Source: Leptospira_A soteropolitanensis | GTDB lineage: Bacteria > Spirochaetota > Leptospiria > Leptospirales > Leptospiraceae | Strand: one strand, 5' to 3' | Assembly: GCF_026151335.1 (NCBI RefSeq) | Contig: NZ_JAMQPP010000001.1 | DNA length: 64,000 nt | In this document: positions 17,978 to 26,117 of the stretch, piece after piece | Layout: the number at the start of each line of letters is the position of its first letter | Position numbering within the stretch: position 1 is the stretch's first letter | Notes under the pieces: generated by a model | Database searches by the model: none | What the model saw: only the letters and a program-made list of their open reading frames with translations | Told to the model about the DNA's origin: nothing | Program-made: the position numbers and the translations under genes

Positions 17978-18754
17978 GTGTTGGAATTTAAAAATGTGTT
18001 CAAATCATTTCACAATGAATCGGAAACGATTGATGTGTTGAAAAATATTTCATTTCGCATTGAAACAGGTGAATTTGTAGCGATTATTGGCCCATCTGGA
18101 TCAGGGAAATCAACGCTTCTTGGTGTAGCAGCCGGTCTAGATAAACCAGATACAGGGGTTGTGGCACTGGATGGAATTGACTTAACGAAGGAAAATGAAT
18201 CTAATTTAGCTGATTTGCGTGCAGATCAGATTGGTTTTATCTTTCAAAACTTTCAATTACTTCCTGGTCTCAATGCCATTGAGAATGTTGGCATTCCATT
18301 ATACTTAAAATCGTCACTATCTGAAACAGAGATTTTAAAAAAATCAGAAAAAATTTTAGAATCCGTATCTATGTCTCACAGAGCTACCCACTTCCCAAAA
18401 CAGTTGTCAGGTGGAGAGGAACAAAGAATTGCTATCGCCAGAAGTTTTGTGAATGATCCTAAGATTATTTTTGCCGATGAACCGACTGCTAATTTGGATT
18501 TTAAAAATAGTAAAACTGTTTTAGATCTTTTGTTGTACAGAAACAAAGAACAAGGAACTACTCTTGTTGTGGTCACACATGATCCTGATGTGGCAAAATT
18601 GGCTGATCGTGTTTTAGAGATGAAAGATGGGGAAATTATTTCGGATTTATGGAATAGGAAAAAATCTAGTCCTAGTTCATCCAAAAAACTAACTGCCAAA
18701 AAGACCACCAAACAAAAGAAAACGAGCGCTATGTCTAAGCAGGTCAGTCGATGA
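17978..18754 (+). CDS. ABC transporter ATPase (YbbA/LolD type)
   Basis: This is the nucleotide-binding subunit that powers the permease encoded next. It shows Walker A GPSGSGKST (about residues 37-45), Q-loop IFQNFQLLPG, signature LSGGEEQRIAIARS, Walker B IIFADEPTANLD and the switch His in VVTHD. The family is the LolD/MacB/YbbA branch of ABC exporters. A Lys/Ser/Thr-rich tail (about residues 225-258) extends past the core. GTG 17978 is the likely start, with GGGGG upstream; TTG 17981 is possible. Its stop overlaps the permease start (ATGA). Confidence 0.92.
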   Translation: MLEFKNVFKSFHNESETIDVLKNISFRIETGEFVAIIGPSGSGKSTLLGVAAGLDKPDTGVVALDGIDLTKENESNLADLRADQIGFIFQNFQLLPGLNAIENVGIPLYLKSSLSETEILKKSEKILESVSMSHRATHFPKQLSGGEEQRIAIARSFVNDPKIIFADEPTANLDFKNSKTVLDLLLYRNKEQGTTLVVVTHDPDVAKLADRVLEMKDGEIISDLWNRKKSSPSSSKKLTAKKTTKQKKTSAMSKQVSR

Positions 18755-21294
18755 AAGTTTCTTTATTTCGTTTTTATCTAAAACGGGAGCTCTTTTCTCG
18801 GTTTCGGTATTCACTTCTCATTGTAGTCTCCATTACTCTCGGTGTGGGTTCTGTGATTGGGATCCATTCTTACAAAGACAATACGGCAAATGCCATTAAA
18901 AAAGAGGCAAAATCGATTATGGGGGCCGATATTGCCCTCCAATCCCCCCAAGAAATCACAAAAACAGCAGAAACATTGGTGGAAACAAGCCTTCCGAAAG
19001 GTTCAGAAACCAGCGCTTCCATCCAGTTTTTATCCATGATTTCCAACGAATCGGGGGAGGAAAACTCACTTAGTTTTATCAAAGCGGTGGAGACCAATTA
19101 TCCTTTTTATGGGGAAATGAAAACCGAACCAGAAGCCGCTTATCGCAATTTACAACCAAACCAGGTTTTACTTGATAAGTCTCTTGTGGAAAATCTCAAA
19201 CTAAAAATCGGCGATCGTGTTCGTTTGGGTGATAGTTTGCTCGTGTTAGCTGGCGTTGTGGTGAAAGAACCAGGCGCTGTTGGTTCGTTTGTAGGTTCAG
19301 CTCCTGGTTCCATCATTCGAAAAGATACTGCCAACAAGACAGGGCTTGTGCAACGAGGAAGTCGCATTCGTTATACCATTTATGCGAAATTTCCAGAAAC
19401 TGTAGATAGTTTGGGTTGGAAGGATAAAGAGTTTGAAGCACTCATCAAAGAAGATTTAACCATTTATCATAATACGGAAGTCAATTCCGGCTCCCAACAG
19501 TTTATCAAAAACACATTTGATTATATGGCACTTTTGGCTTTGGCAGGATTTTTTTTAGGAGCCATTTCTGTTTATACTGCAGTCAGAACCAGATTGATAG
19601 AAAAGAGAAACGAAATTGCAATCTTGATGTGTCTTGGTGCTAAACCAAATGCTATTTTACTTTTAGTTTTTGCAGAGATTTTAATTTTATCCATCCTTGG
19701 AACAACTCTTGGACTGATTCTTGGTTATGGGATTCAGTCCATTTTACCAGATATCAGCGGACTGATGTCAGTAGAATCTGGTATTGTCTTTGGCCTTTCT
19801 TTTTCATCTCTCCTTTGGAGTTTGGTGTTGGGAGTTGTGTTACCACTCCTTATCTCCATTCCTCTTGTATTAGAAACAAGATCAGTTAAACCACTTGCAG
19901 CATTAAAAGAAGTAGAATCACAAACCAGTGGAAATTTATCCACATCCAAATGGCAATTCGGATCCTTTCTTTTGATTTATATTCTATTTACAAGTCTTGC
20001 TATCCTCGAAACAGAAAGTATCTTTAAAGGAATTCTCTTTACACTGGTTTTATTAACTTTGCCGGTCCTTGTGTACGGATTGTACGTTTTTCTTGGACTT
20101 CTTATCACAAAAATTTCTAAATGGGGATGGTTATCGAAAGAATGGAGCCTTGTGACCAAAAAAGTCACCCGTAAGTCTGGTGCCCTTCGACTTTCTATTA
20201 TCGGACTTGGATCAGCGCTCTTTATCCTCACCTTATCACTGATTTTGCAAGAGAGTTTACTGGAACTTAGTGGGGCACGTGAGATTGAGCGTAGACCTAA
20301 TCTATTTCTTTTGGACATCAGAGAAACACAAAAGGACGACTTACTCAAAACGATTCGTTCATTTCCTGTGGAGAAACAATATTTGGCTCCTGTGATTGGG
20401 GCTCGTCTTTCCAAAGTGAATGGCGAACCGATCAAAAAAGAAGATACCATCAAAAATGCAATGGATCGGAATTGGCGCGCTACTGCAAGAACCAGGGAAT
20501 ACTTTTTATCCTACAGAGATGAGTTGTATGACACGGAAGAGGTAACAAAAGGTGCCTGGTGGGAGGAATCAGGGCGAAATGAAATCTCAGTCGAAAGGGA
20601 TTTTGCAGGTTATTTACAGGCGGGAGTGGGTGACGAGTTGACTTTTAATGTCCAGGGCCGGGAAGTTTCTGGAAAAATATCTAACTTACGTTCGGTGAAC
20701 TGGGCGGATATGAAACCAAATTTTGTGGTACTTTTTTCTAAGGGAATTTTGGAGAAAGCACCTAGGTTTTATATCATTTCCTTACTGATTGATTCTAGTG
20801 AAAACAGATACCAATTACAAAAGGTCATCGTAAATCAGTTTCCGAATATCACCGTGATTGATACGGAAAAAACCATTCAAGCCTTTATGGGAATTTTGGA
20901 GAAGGTCACTCAGATGATGGCTCTTATGACTGCTTTTATTTTGGCAGCTTCCTTTGTGCTTGTATTTACTACCTTATATGCAAGCCAATCGGAAAGGAAA
21001 CGGGAATTTGCTTTGTTACGAGTGATTGGGGCAAACAGTCGTTTTATGGTAAAACATTTCTTACGTGAAGCTCTACTTGTTTCTGTGATTTCATTTTTAT
21101 TGGGACTAGTTTATTCCGTTGTTTCCAATGAGGTACTGAACCGATCAGTATTGGAGCTTCGCAGTGTGTATCCTTATGGACAACTCACTCTAGTGTTTGT
21201 TGGAATTTGTTTTGTGACGGTGAGTTTGTATGCACTCGGGCTCTTTAGTTTCTTTCGAATGCCAACAAAGACAGTGTTAAAAGAAATCAAATGA
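18751..21294 (+). CDS. ABC transporter permease, double FtsX domain (YbbP type)
   Basis: The 847-residue inner-membrane protein has an N-terminal helix (about residues 17-37), a periplasmic domain, then FtsX-like helices (about 255-375), two further helices (about 400-455), a third block near 480, a second periplasmic domain, and a final FtsX block (about 720-840). This matches the E. coli YbbP arrangement, whose ATPase partner is YbbA. The substrate is unknown; lipoprotein- or lipid-linked export is inference from the MacB/Lol superfamily. Translation is coupled to the ATPase through ATGA. Confidence 0.9.
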   Translation: MKVSLFRFYLKRELFSRFRYSLLIVVSITLGVGSVIGIHSYKDNTANAIKKEAKSIMGADIALQSPQEITKTAETLVETSLPKGSETSASIQFLSMISNESGEENSLSFIKAVETNYPFYGEMKTEPEAAYRNLQPNQVLLDKSLVENLKLKIGDRVRLGDSLLVLAGVVVKEPGAVGSFVGSAPGSIIRKDTANKTGLVQRGSRIRYTIYAKFPETVDSLGWKDKEFEALIKEDLTIYHNTEVNSGSQQFIKNTFDYMALLALAGFFLGAISVYTAVRTRLIEKRNEIAILMCLGAKPNAILLLVFAEILILSILGTTLGLILGYGIQSILPDISGLMSVESGIVFGLSFSSLLWSLVLGVVLPLLISIPLVLETRSVKPLAALKEVESQTSGNLSTSKWQFGSFLLIYILFTSLAILETESIFKGILFTLVLLTLPVLVYGLYVFLGLLITKISKWGWLSKEWSLVTKKVTRKSGALRLSIIGLGSALFILTLSLILQESLLELSGAREIERRPNLFLLDIRETQKDDLLKTIRSFPVEKQYLAPVIGARLSKVNGEPIKKEDTIKNAMDRNWRATARTREYFLSYRDELYDTEEVTKGAWWEESGRNEISVERDFAGYLQAGVGDELTFNVQGREVSGKISNLRSVNWADMKPNFVVLFSKGILEKAPRFYIISLLIDSSENRYQLQKVIVNQFPNITVIDTEKTIQAFMGILEKVTQMMALMTAFILAASFVLVFTTLYASQSERKREFALLRVIGANSRFMVKHFLREALLVSVISFLLGLVYSVVSNEVLNRSVLELRSVYPYGQLTLVFVGICFVTVSLYALGLFSFFRMPTKTVLKEIK

Positions 21295-21409
21295 TTTGAA
21301 GAATTAGTTTCGTGACTTAGTATAGTTTCATGCTTTTTTAGTTCAATTGAAATGGATTCATGAGAACTTAAAAGTTAGGGAGTTTTATTTCCTTTGAAGT
21401 AAAAACAAA

Positions 21410-21436
21410 AAAGCCCGGAGTTTTAAACCGGGCTTT
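21410..21436 (-). terminator. Rho-independent terminator of fcpA
   Basis: The stem AAAGCCCGG / CCGGGCTTT encloses a 9-base loop. Read on the minus strand it is followed by a T-rich run (TTTTGTTTTT), the expected form for a terminator of the leftward fcpA transcript. On the plus strand the T-run is short, so it may act only weakly for the ABC exporter operon. Confidence 0.8.
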
Positions 21437-21461
21437 CTCATTGAAAGAGATATTTTCGGGA

Positions 21462-22364
21462 TTATTGTGCTACCGAAATAACCTCATCTCGGTTGATCAC
21501 GTTAACAATATGTTTGTATTCAGGAGAATCCTTTCCATATTTTAACTCGGTTGCACGTAATAAGTGAACGTTCTTTTTGTAACGATACTTGAAGAGCATA
21601 TCATCTGGACCTTTTGTCTTTTTGATCATGTTTTCTTCAAAGCTATAGGCACTTGCAAGATACTTGTGAGCAGGATATTCTTTCTCGTTATCATCGATTT
21701 CGATGTAAAGTTCAAGAATTGGGATGGTTTGAGGAAGATTTTGAAGGTCATACTCGGCCATTACCCATGAACGGTAAACATCAGAAAGAAGTCTTTTGAA
21801 CTCTGGTCTTTCTCTTAAGTCAGGGTTTTTGATTTCATCAAGGTGGTTGATCGATTTAGAAAAGTAGTTAAGAGCTTCTTGTTTCGCTTTCATTTTTTCA
21901 CGGTAAACAATACGTTCTTCTCTAGATTTACGATCTACTTTTTGCCAGTACCATTTTTCATCTAAGCGTTTCTTTTCCGCTTCTTCTTTGCGGAACTGCT
22001 CCACCCAATCTCTATTTTTCATAATGGTATTTACACCGGATTGGTAGTTAGAAAGAGCCAAACGGAATTGGTTGTTTGCGAAAGTTTTAGAAAGTTGGTG
22101 TAACTCTTGGAAAGTTTTGTTATACCCTTTATAGTCAGGATTCTTCCAAAGAGATTCCTGTTCCATAATTTCTTTCTTTCTCTTCTTTTGGTCTTCTGTG
22201 AGTTCGGCATCGTCGTTTTCAGGAACGAGCTCGCCTTTGAGAAGTTCGTCGACTTGGTCTTTAGCCGCTTGGCTTTCTTGAGCGTTAGCAGGCTGAGTTT
22301 GTGCGAAAAGCACACTAAAGCCGGACACCAGTTGGAGAATAAGGAGATACTTAATAATCTTCAT
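21462..22364 (-). CDS. fcpA: Probable flagellar-coiling protein FcpA
   Basis: The 300-residue exported protein has an N-terminal signal peptide ending near VLFAQ (about residue 22) and a highly charged, almost entirely helical mature part with TPR-like segments (for example LYIEIDDNEKEYPAHKYLASAYSFEE). Its length and composition agree with Leptospira FcpA, a sheath component of the periplasmic flagellum needed for the coiled filament shape. I recognise it by overall resemblance and could not run a comparison. AAAGGG lies about ten bases before the ATG. It has its own terminator downstream and is divergent from the DnaC-like gene, so it is probably monocistronic. Confidence 0.65.
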   Translation of the reverse strand: MKIIKYLLILQLVSGFSVLFAQTQPANAQESQAAKDQVDELLKGELVPENDDAELTEDQKKRKKEIMEQESLWKNPDYKGYNKTFQELHQLSKTFANNQFRLALSNYQSGVNTIMKNRDWVEQFRKEEAEKKRLDEKWYWQKVDRKSREERIVYREKMKAKQEALNYFSKSINHLDEIKNPDLRERPEFKRLLSDVYRSWVMAEYDLQNLPQTIPILELYIEIDDNEKEYPAHKYLASAYSFEENMIKKTKGPDDMLFKYRYKKNVHLLRATELKYGKDSPEYKHIVNVINRDEVISVAQ

Positions 22365-22591
22365 AGTCGTGTGACCCTTTTGTCTCTTTCAATATTTTGA
22401 AAAAATAGGTTTATCTATTTCTTCAATGAAAGTATCGGAATGGCAAGAGTCAATAATAACGAATTAATGCGGAAAAAAACCTAATTGTTAACTTTTTCTT
22501 CTGATTCCCTTCGTATTAAAGGGACATAAGTCTCGAATCACCTAAAAAATCTCATTCCTTGACAGCTTAGAGAATTCGAGAAGATTGCTCC

Positions 22592-23461
22592 TTGGAGATG
22601 AATTTATCCGAAATTACTTCCATCCGAGACGGAAATCCTCAGTGTAAAACCTGTGGCGGGGTCGGAATTACCTTAGCCGAACATGTCCGGGGCTCGCGTT
22701 CTGGAGCTTTGGTTCTTTGCCATTGTATCGGTAGTGACTGTAACACTTGTGAGGCGAAAGGGCAAGCTCCCTTTATGACTTTTGACAGGAAATTGGACAA
22801 AATGCTCCCTTGTGTTTGTCATAATGCCAGGTTTTCCCTTCGCAACTGGGAGAATTTGGTCGAAAAGGCCAACATTCCTGCGAGGTATCGTTTCCAATTT
22901 TTGTCCACAATCGACATTGGAGATACAGCAAGCGACCCCGATATGTCTTTTATCATTGCTCATGATTGGGCAAACGAACTAGTTCATAAATTTAAAAATG
23001 CAGATTTTTCTCCGCAAGGTTTTTACCTTTGGGGTGGGACTGGTTCTGGGAAAACACTCCTTGCTTGTGTGATCTTAAACGAACTGATCTTTCGTTATGG
23101 GATTACTTGTAAGTATGCTAAGGTGAATAAAGACTTTTTGTCTGCCATCCGAGATACTTACCAGTCTGATAGCGAGACACATGGTCAAGAACGTTCCATT
23201 GAAAGGGAATTTGCCAACGTGGATGTCCTTGTGATTGATGACTTTGGAGTCCAAAAGGAATCTGAGTTCAACAATCGAAAGTTATACGATCTCATAGATA
23301 GTCGTTATGAACAAGAAAAGCTGACACTTCTTACTTCAAACCATTCTTTATTGGAGTGGCGTGATCGTGGGCAAGGTCGTATTTATTCTCGGCTCATGGA
23401 AATGACCAAAGAAATTGAACTCAAGTGTCCGGATTACCGCACTAAGTTTGTAAAGAGGTAA
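22592..23461 (+). CDS. DnaC/DnaI-like AAA+ ATPase with N-terminal Cys cluster
   Basis: The C-terminal two thirds is an AAA+ ATPase of the helicase-loader branch: Walker A GGTGSGKT (about residues 148-155), Walker B VDVLVIDDFG (about 208-217), sensor segment LTLLTSNHS. The first 85 residues hold four Cys pairs (CKTC, CHC, CNTC, CVC), likely a zinc-binding module as in B. subtilis DnaI. The probable role is loading the replicative helicase; IstB- or phage-type ATPases are alternatives, but no transposase is near. The start may be TTG 22592 or ATG 22598. folK follows after four bases. Confidence 0.82.
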   Translation: MEMNLSEITSIRDGNPQCKTCGGVGITLAEHVRGSRSGALVLCHCIGSDCNTCEAKGQAPFMTFDRKLDKMLPCVCHNARFSLRNWENLVEKANIPARYRFQFLSTIDIGDTASDPDMSFIIAHDWANELVHKFKNADFSPQGFYLWGGTGSGKTLLACVILNELIFRYGITCKYAKVNKDFLSAIRDTYQSDSETHGQERSIEREFANVDVLVIDDFGVQKESEFNNRKLYDLIDSRYEQEKLTLLTSNHSLLEWRDRGQGRIYSRLMEMTKEIELKCPDYRTKFVKR

Positions 23462-23465
23462 GATC

Positions 23466-23939
23466 ATGAAGTATTCCAATATTGCCTTTTTGTCTCTGGG
23501 TTCGAACATCGGTGACAGGCACCATTTTATGGACCAGGCAATTTGGGAAATTTCTACCTTACCTGAAGTGCAAATTTTAAAACAATCGGAAAGATTGGAA
23601 ACGGCTCCACTCGAGAATACCAACCAACCTTATTTTTTAAATCAAATCCTAAAGGTAATGGTTTCTTCTGCCTTCACACTTCCTTGTTTACTTGATTCTT
23701 TGCAAGCAATTGAAGATAAACTGGGACGTAAACGTAGGTCTTGGAAAGGACCAAGAGAAATCGACATCGATATTCTTACCTACGAAGCAGTCATAATGAA
23801 AACAGATTATTTACATCTGCCTCACCATTCGCTATATTCGAGACCATTCATAAAACAGTTGTTAACTGATATGGGAGAAATTGGAGTCTATGCACTCTTT
23901 TTGGAATTAAACCATGAAAAACATTATTCTACAGTATAA
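23466..23939 (+). CDS. folK: 2-amino-4-hydroxy-6-hydroxymethyldihydropteridine pyrophosphokinase (HPPK)
   Basis: Transfers pyrophosphate from ATP to 6-hydroxymethyl-dihydropterin in folate synthesis. The motifs are SLGSNIGDR at the N-terminus, a pterin-site segment near LETAPLENTNQPYFLNQ, and the Mg/ATP motif GPREIDIDIL (about residues 98-107). The 157-residue length is normal. ATCATG lies directly after the DnaC-like gene. The 3' end overlaps panB by 26 bases, so folate and pantothenate genes are probably co-expressed here. Confidence 0.93.
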   Translation: MKYSNIAFLSLGSNIGDRHHFMDQAIWEISTLPEVQILKQSERLETAPLENTNQPYFLNQILKVMVSSAFTLPCLLDSLQAIEDKLGRKRRSWKGPREIDIDILTYEAVIMKTDYLHLPHHSLYSRPFIKQLLTDMGEIGVYALFLELNHEKHYSTV

Positions 23940-24720
23940 AAAAAAATACGATGCGGGAGAACCAATCTCTGTCATCACTTGTTACGACTATACCTTTGCG
24001 ACTCTCTTTAACCGAACCGAAATCGATTGTATTCTTGTAGGTGATTCGCTTGGAATGGTAATCCAAGGAAATCATTCCACACTTCCTGTAACTCTGGATG
24101 AAATCATCTACCATACAAAAGCGGTTTGTAAAGGGGCTCCTGACAAAACCATTGTTGCTGATTTACCATTTTTATCATACCAAACATCCATTGAAGAAGG
24201 GATTCGTTCTGCAGGCCGTGTTTTAAAAGAAACCAATGCTTCTTGTGTCAAACTAGAAGGGGATTCCGATTTTATCATCGAACTCACACGCCGAATGACA
24301 GAATCGGGAATTCCGGTGTTTGCTCATTTAGGCCTCACACCGCAGTCTGTTCACACTCTTGGGGGACACCGTGTCCAAGGAAAAACGGAAGCCGCCCGCT
24401 CCAAAATGGTTCGCAAAGCCAGAGAAATTGCGGAAGCAGGCGCCTTTGCTTTGTTACTCGAGATGGTTCCGGAATCCTTAGGAAAAGAAATCACAGAATC
24501 CATTCGGATTCCCACCATTGGGATTGGTGCCGGAAAATACACTTCGGGCCAGGTACTTGTGATGCAAGATCTACTGGGCCTCAATGAAGACTTTCATCCT
24601 AAGTTTTTAAAGAAGTTTGGGAATCTCAGTGGGCCAGTGAAGGATGCGGTGAATTTATACCACCGCGAAGTTTCGAAACGTGAGTATCCGTCGGAAGCTC
24701 ACGTTTTTTCTGATACTTAA
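23914..24720 (+). CDS. panB: 3-methyl-2-oxobutanoate hydroxymethyltransferase
   Basis: Makes ketopantoate from alpha-ketoisovalerate with methylene-tetrahydrofolate as one-carbon donor, the first committed step to pantothenate and CoA. The family motifs are present: VGDSLGMVIQGNHSTLPVTLDE, ADLPFLSYQ, VKLEGD, FAHLGLTPQSV and IGIGAGKYTSGQVLVMQDLLG. The 268-residue length is normal. The start lies inside folK; both genes concern folate or its use, which fits co-transcription. It ends three bases before the convergent DAHP synthase gene. Confidence 0.95.
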   Translation: MKNIILQYKKKYDAGEPISVITCYDYTFATLFNRTEIDCILVGDSLGMVIQGNHSTLPVTLDEIIYHTKAVCKGAPDKTIVADLPFLSYQTSIEEGIRSAGRVLKETNASCVKLEGDSDFIIELTRRMTESGIPVFAHLGLTPQSVHTLGGHRVQGKTEAARSKMVRKAREIAEAGAFALLLEMVPESLGKEITESIRIPTIGIGAGKYTSGQVLVMQDLLGLNEDFHPKFLKKFGNLSGPVKDAVNLYHREVSKREYPSEAHVFSDT

Positions 24721-24723
24721 AAC

Positions 24724-25773
24724 CTATTTTCTTTTTTTTGCCGCTTCTGCCAATCTTTCGAACATAGGAACTGTTGTTTCCCAAGAAACACAAGCATCTG
24801 TGATGGACTGGCCATAAGTCAAAGGTTTGGCATCGATGGATTGGTTTCCTTCTTTGAGATGACTTTCGATCATGACGCCTAAAATATGTTTACTGCCTTT
24901 GGCAAATTGTTCTGCCACGGCCTCAATCACAGCTGGTTGTTTTCGAAAATCTTTTTGGCTATTTCCGTGTGAACAATCGATCATTACTTTGGATGGTAGG
25001 CCTGCTTTTTCAATTTGTGCACCTACTTCATTGACAGATGCTTCATCAAAATTAGGTCCTTTGTTTCCACCGCGTAAAATCACATGGGTGTCACTGTTTC
25101 CCGCTGTACGAAAGATAGCGCTGCTTCCTTGATTGGTGACAGAAAGAAAATGGTGGCTAGAACTTGCGGAACGAATGGCATCTACGGCAATCTGAACATT
25201 CCCATCCGTTCCATTTTTAAATCCAATAGGTGCAGAAAGTCCCGATGCCAATTCACGGTGGACTTGGCTTTCTGTGGTTCTGGCACCAATCGCACCCCAA
25301 GCCACTAAGTCAGCAATGTACTGCGGGGAAATTACATCTAAAAATTCCGTTCCGCAAGGGATTCCCATATTATTTAGGTCTAACAATAGTTTGCGGGCAA
25401 GTTGGAGACCTTTGTTGATATGAAAAGATCCGTCTAAATCGGGATCATTGATAAGGCCTTTCCAACCCACTGTGGTTCTTGGTTTTTCAAAATAAACTCG
25501 CATCACGATGAGAAGTTCGTTTTTAAACTCCTCAATTTTTGGTTTGAGTTTGGATGCATATTCCATCACAGCACCAATGTCATGGACAGAACATGGACCT
25601 ACGACAACTAACATACGTTTATTGTCTTTTCCGTGGATAATATCAGAAATTTCACTTCTGGTGCGTACAACGACGTCTGATGCTGCATCGGTTAATGGCA
25701 GTTCTTCCATGATGACCGACGGTGGGATGAGGCTATGTTGTTCTAATATTCTTAAATTGGCTGTTGGTTTCAT
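24724..25773 (-). CDS. 3-deoxy-7-phosphoheptulonate synthase (DAHP synthase, class I)
   Basis: Condenses phosphoenolpyruvate and erythrose 4-phosphate, the entry step of the shikimate pathway. Class I (AroF/G/H) motifs are seen: VVGPCSVHD (about residues 56-64), MRVYFEKPRTTVGWKGLINDP, GARTTESQVHRELASG, GFKNGTDG, and the metal-site segment MIDCSHGNSQKD. The 349-residue length is typical. Which feedback type (Phe, Tyr or Trp) it belongs to cannot be told by eye. Two bases separate it from the rhodanese gene upstream, so it is probably the last gene of the ABC-F/rhodanese transcript. Confidence 0.94.
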   Translation of the reverse strand: MKPTANLRILEQHSLIPPSVIMEELPLTDAASDVVVRTRSEISDIIHGKDNKRMLVVVGPCSVHDIGAVMEYASKLKPKIEEFKNELLIVMRVYFEKPRTTVGWKGLINDPDLDGSFHINKGLQLARKLLLDLNNMGIPCGTEFLDVISPQYIADLVAWGAIGARTTESQVHRELASGLSAPIGFKNGTDGNVQIAVDAIRSASSSHHFLSVTNQGSSAIFRTAGNSDTHVILRGGNKGPNFDEASVNEVGAQIEKAGLPSKVMIDCSHGNSQKDFRKQPAVIEAVAEQFAKGSKHILGVMIESHLKEGNQSIDAKPLTYGQSITDACVSWETTVPMFERLAEAAKKRK

Positions 25774-25775
25774 AA

Positions 25776-26117
25776 TTAATACTTTTGCATGGATGGATCG
25801 ACTAAATCGGAATACGCTAAAGTTCCTCCGGCTACGTTTTTGTAGGACTTAAATCCTGCTTGGGCCAAAATTCCGCAGGCCATTCCTGACCTTCCGCCAG
25901 AGCGGCAATAGACTAAAATCTCTTTGTCAATTTGGCTTTTTAATTCGTCGATTCGGGCAGCAAGTTCACTTACAGGAATGAGTTTGTCTGTACCGGGAAC
26001 CAGGGCAATTTGTTGTTCGTTCGGATTTCTTACATCCAATACAAAAAAATCATCCTTTCCTTCTGCACGTGCATCCAGACGTTTTTTAAAACTGACTACA
26101 TCGATTTCCGGTACCAT
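25776..26117 (-). CDS. Single-domain rhodanese-like protein
   Basis: A single rhodanese domain of 113 residues with FFVLDVRNPNEQ and the active-site loop VYCRSGGRSG, whose Cys would carry the persulfide in sulfur transfer. No signal peptide is seen, so it is probably cytoplasmic; the substrate is unknown. The frame extends upstream to 26165, but ATG 26117 overlaps the ABC-F stop as TAATG and is followed at once by the domain, so I chose it. DAHP synthase follows after two bases. Confidence 0.9.
   Translation of the reverse strand: MVPEIDVVSFKKRLDARAEGKDDFFVLDVRNPNEQQIALVPGTDKLIPVSELAARIDELKSQIDKEILVYCRSGGRSGMACGILAQAGFKSYKNVAGGTLAYSDLVDPSMQKY

Noticed and set aside
18376..18711. 111-residue minus-strand frame inside the ABC ATPase gene
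   Set aside because: Antisense to the signature and Walker B region of the ATPase.
19977..20453. 158-residue minus-strand frame inside the ABC permease gene
   Set aside because: It lies wholly within a well supported FtsX-type permease on the other strand and shows no motif of its own.
22559..22587. TTGACA as a -35 box for the DnaC-like gene
   Set aside because: No acceptable -10 sequence lies 16-18 bases downstream (the hexamer is AGATTG), and the start codon is too close.
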